Source: Treponema sp.
GTDB lineage: Bacteria > Spirochaetota > Spirochaetia > Treponematales > Breznakiellaceae
Reading direction: 5' to 3'
DNA length: 39,976 bases
NCBI GenBank assembly: GCA_031258115.1
Contig: JAIRNJ010000125.1
Location: forward strand, 1-39,976
In this document: positions 38,538-39,976 of the stretch, in pieces
Layout of the letters: each line of letters opens with the position of its first letter
Numbering within the stretch: position 1 is the stretch's first letter
The notes under the pieces: generated by a model
What the model was told of the DNA's origin: nothing
Seen by the model: only the letters and a program-made list of their open reading frames with translations
Databases searched by the model: none
Position numbers and translations under genes: made by a program

Positions 38538-39806
38538 TTACTTCCAGTAATCCGACCAGGCTTTAGCGGCCTGTTCCGGGGTAGTCTGTCCCAGAAGGGT
38601 GGATTGCATGTACTGTTCCTGGATCTGGGACCAGCCGGGGAATTTTTCCGAAGCATAGGGATACTTTACAAAGGTAAATTTTCCCGGTGTATTGAGTTCC
38701 GTCTGCCACGCCTGATATACGCCGCTTGAGAAGTAGGGATCGCTGGTGTATGAAGTAGAATGGATGGGCAGGGCGCCGTAGGCTTTACAGAAGGCGGAAT
38801 TCTGCTGGTACGAAGAAAGCCAAGCGATGAATTCCCAGGAAGCTTCCTTGTTTTTTGCATAGGCAGGAATACTGTAACCGGCATAGCCATTATCAATGCA
38901 CACCGTTCCGCTCTTACCCAGAGGCATGGGAACTACCGTGTACTGATCCCGCGTGAGATGCTCATCCAGCAGGGGAACCGTATCGGGATCCTGCACCAGA
39001 ATGGGAGTAACGCCGGAAACAAAGGCATTGATCTGCTCGTTGAAACCCCAGTTTACAGAATCGGAAGGGGTCGCATTCTTGAAGAGATCCACATAGGCCT
39101 TGAGGGCCGTCAGGAATTCCGGGCTGTCATAGATGCTGGAACCGTTCTTTAACTTATAGAGGTTGGCGGGATCCACATTGCGGACATCGGAAACGATGAG
39201 AGGATCCGTGGATTTGAAGGGATTCCCCTTACCCCGCAAGGTAAAGCCGTACTGATTTGCGGAAGGATTGGTGATCTGCTTGGACATGACATAAAGTTCA
39301 TCCAGGGTAGCCGGAGTTCTGTTGACGCCCAGCTTTGCAAGAACATCGGTTCTGAGGAAGAGGGCCTTGACCATGAACCATTGGGGGATCAGGTAGGGCT
39401 TGCCTCCCGCCTCATTAGCCGCTTCGATGGCAGCGGAGAGCAGAGTCCCTTTTTCATTCCATTTGTCCAGATAGGGAGTAAGATCGGTAAGCCAGCCGTT
39501 GGTTACATAGGTACTGGCTGTGAGATCCCGGACTTCCACCACATCCAGAGGCTCTTTGGCATTGAGGCTCATGGCAAGGCGATTATCCGCCTGTTCGTAG
39601 GGTGGTGAAATGAGGTTGATGGTCACATTGGGGTGGCTCTTCTCGTACTCGGCGATCATGCCCCTGAGTACTTCGGTTCTGCCGGGACTGGTCATGACTT
39701 CAAGGAAGTTGAGTTCGATCTTCCCCGAAGTATCCTTTTTGCCCGCGGCAAAGAGTGCGCCCGCCGCCAGACAGACGGCAAGCATGACAATTAATAGTTT
39801 TTTCAT
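38538..39806 (-). CDS. Extracellular sugar-binding protein of the ABC importer
   Basis: Signal peptide MKKLLIVMLAVCLAAGALFAAGKKD; family-1 solute-binding pattern (WEFIAWLSSYQQNSAF); GGAGG RBS. Confidence 0.93.
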   Translation of the reverse strand: MKKLLIVMLAVCLAAGALFAAGKKDTSGKIELNFLEVMTSPGRTEVLRGMIAEYEKSHPNVTINLISPPYEQADNRLAMSLNAKEPLDVVEVRDLTASTYVTNGWLTDLTPYLDKWNEKGTLLSAAIEAANEAGGKPYLIPQWFMVKALFLRTDVLAKLGVNRTPATLDELYVMSKQITNPSANQYGFTLRGKGNPFKSTDPLIVSDVRNVDPANLYKLKNGSSIYDSPEFLTALKAYVDLFKNATPSDSVNWGFNEQINAFVSGVTPILVQDPDTVPLLDEHLTRDQYTVVPMPLGKSGTVCIDNGYAGYSIPAYAKNKEASWEFIAWLSSYQQNSAFCKAYGALPIHSTSYTSDPYFSSGVYQAWQTELNTPGKFTFVKYPYASEKFPGWSQIQEQYMQSTLLGQTTPEQAAKAWSDYWK

Positions 39807-39976
39807 CGCATTTCCTCCATATTGGAAATTATTCTACTTTTTGGGATTTTTGTCCATAAATTTAACAGAAGACAGGTGTAAAAAATGGCTTATTCCGCTT
39901 ATGGTTAATCCTCATTGCGCCGGGCATCTTTGGCTGTGTCAAAACCAAATTACCGTGAAGCGGGGGGACAGGCCGG

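Noticed and set aside
1-39976. CRISPR, tRNA/rRNA, prophage, transposon or toxin-antitoxin system
   Set aside because: No repeat-spacer pattern, cloverleaf, integrase, transposase or small paired TA genes seen on either strand.

Overview
The window looks like a contiguous, densely coding bacterial chromosome segment. Gene content and style suggest a spirochete (Treponema-like), but that is inference. I support about 27 protein genes and see no rRNA, tRNA, CRISPR array, transposase or phage module. Gene blocks: CDF cation transporter; GH13 alpha-glucosidase with a small exported protein; a large unrecognised protein; ssb; U32 peptidase-family protein diverging from thioredoxin; LTD-type lipoprotein; a 3-gene operon (gnd, a PfkB-kinase/HAD fusion, an unassigned protein); tag-addB-addA; NUDIX hydrolase; chemotaxis receptor; FGGY kinase diverging from AroE-like, cupin-type PGI and GntR genes; hybrid histidine kinase plus GGDEF response regulator; a paired ABC exporter; alpha/beta hydrolase; and a sugar ABC importer. 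Most interesting non-coding signals: (1) a candidate structured ncRNA of about 170 nt on the minus strand of the addA-NUDIX gap, with promoter, compound hairpin, potential pseudoknot, long closing stem and U-run; (2) a 20-bp gap between the divergent trxA and U32 start codons that is mostly a perfect 16-bp palindrome carrying overlapping -10-like elements 6 nt from each ATG, suggesting leaderless divergent transcription; (3) two related 20-bp sites in the xylB-like/aroE-like divergent promoter, likely operators of the local GntR regulator. All calls come from reading the sequence and supplied ORFs; no database search or folding was run.
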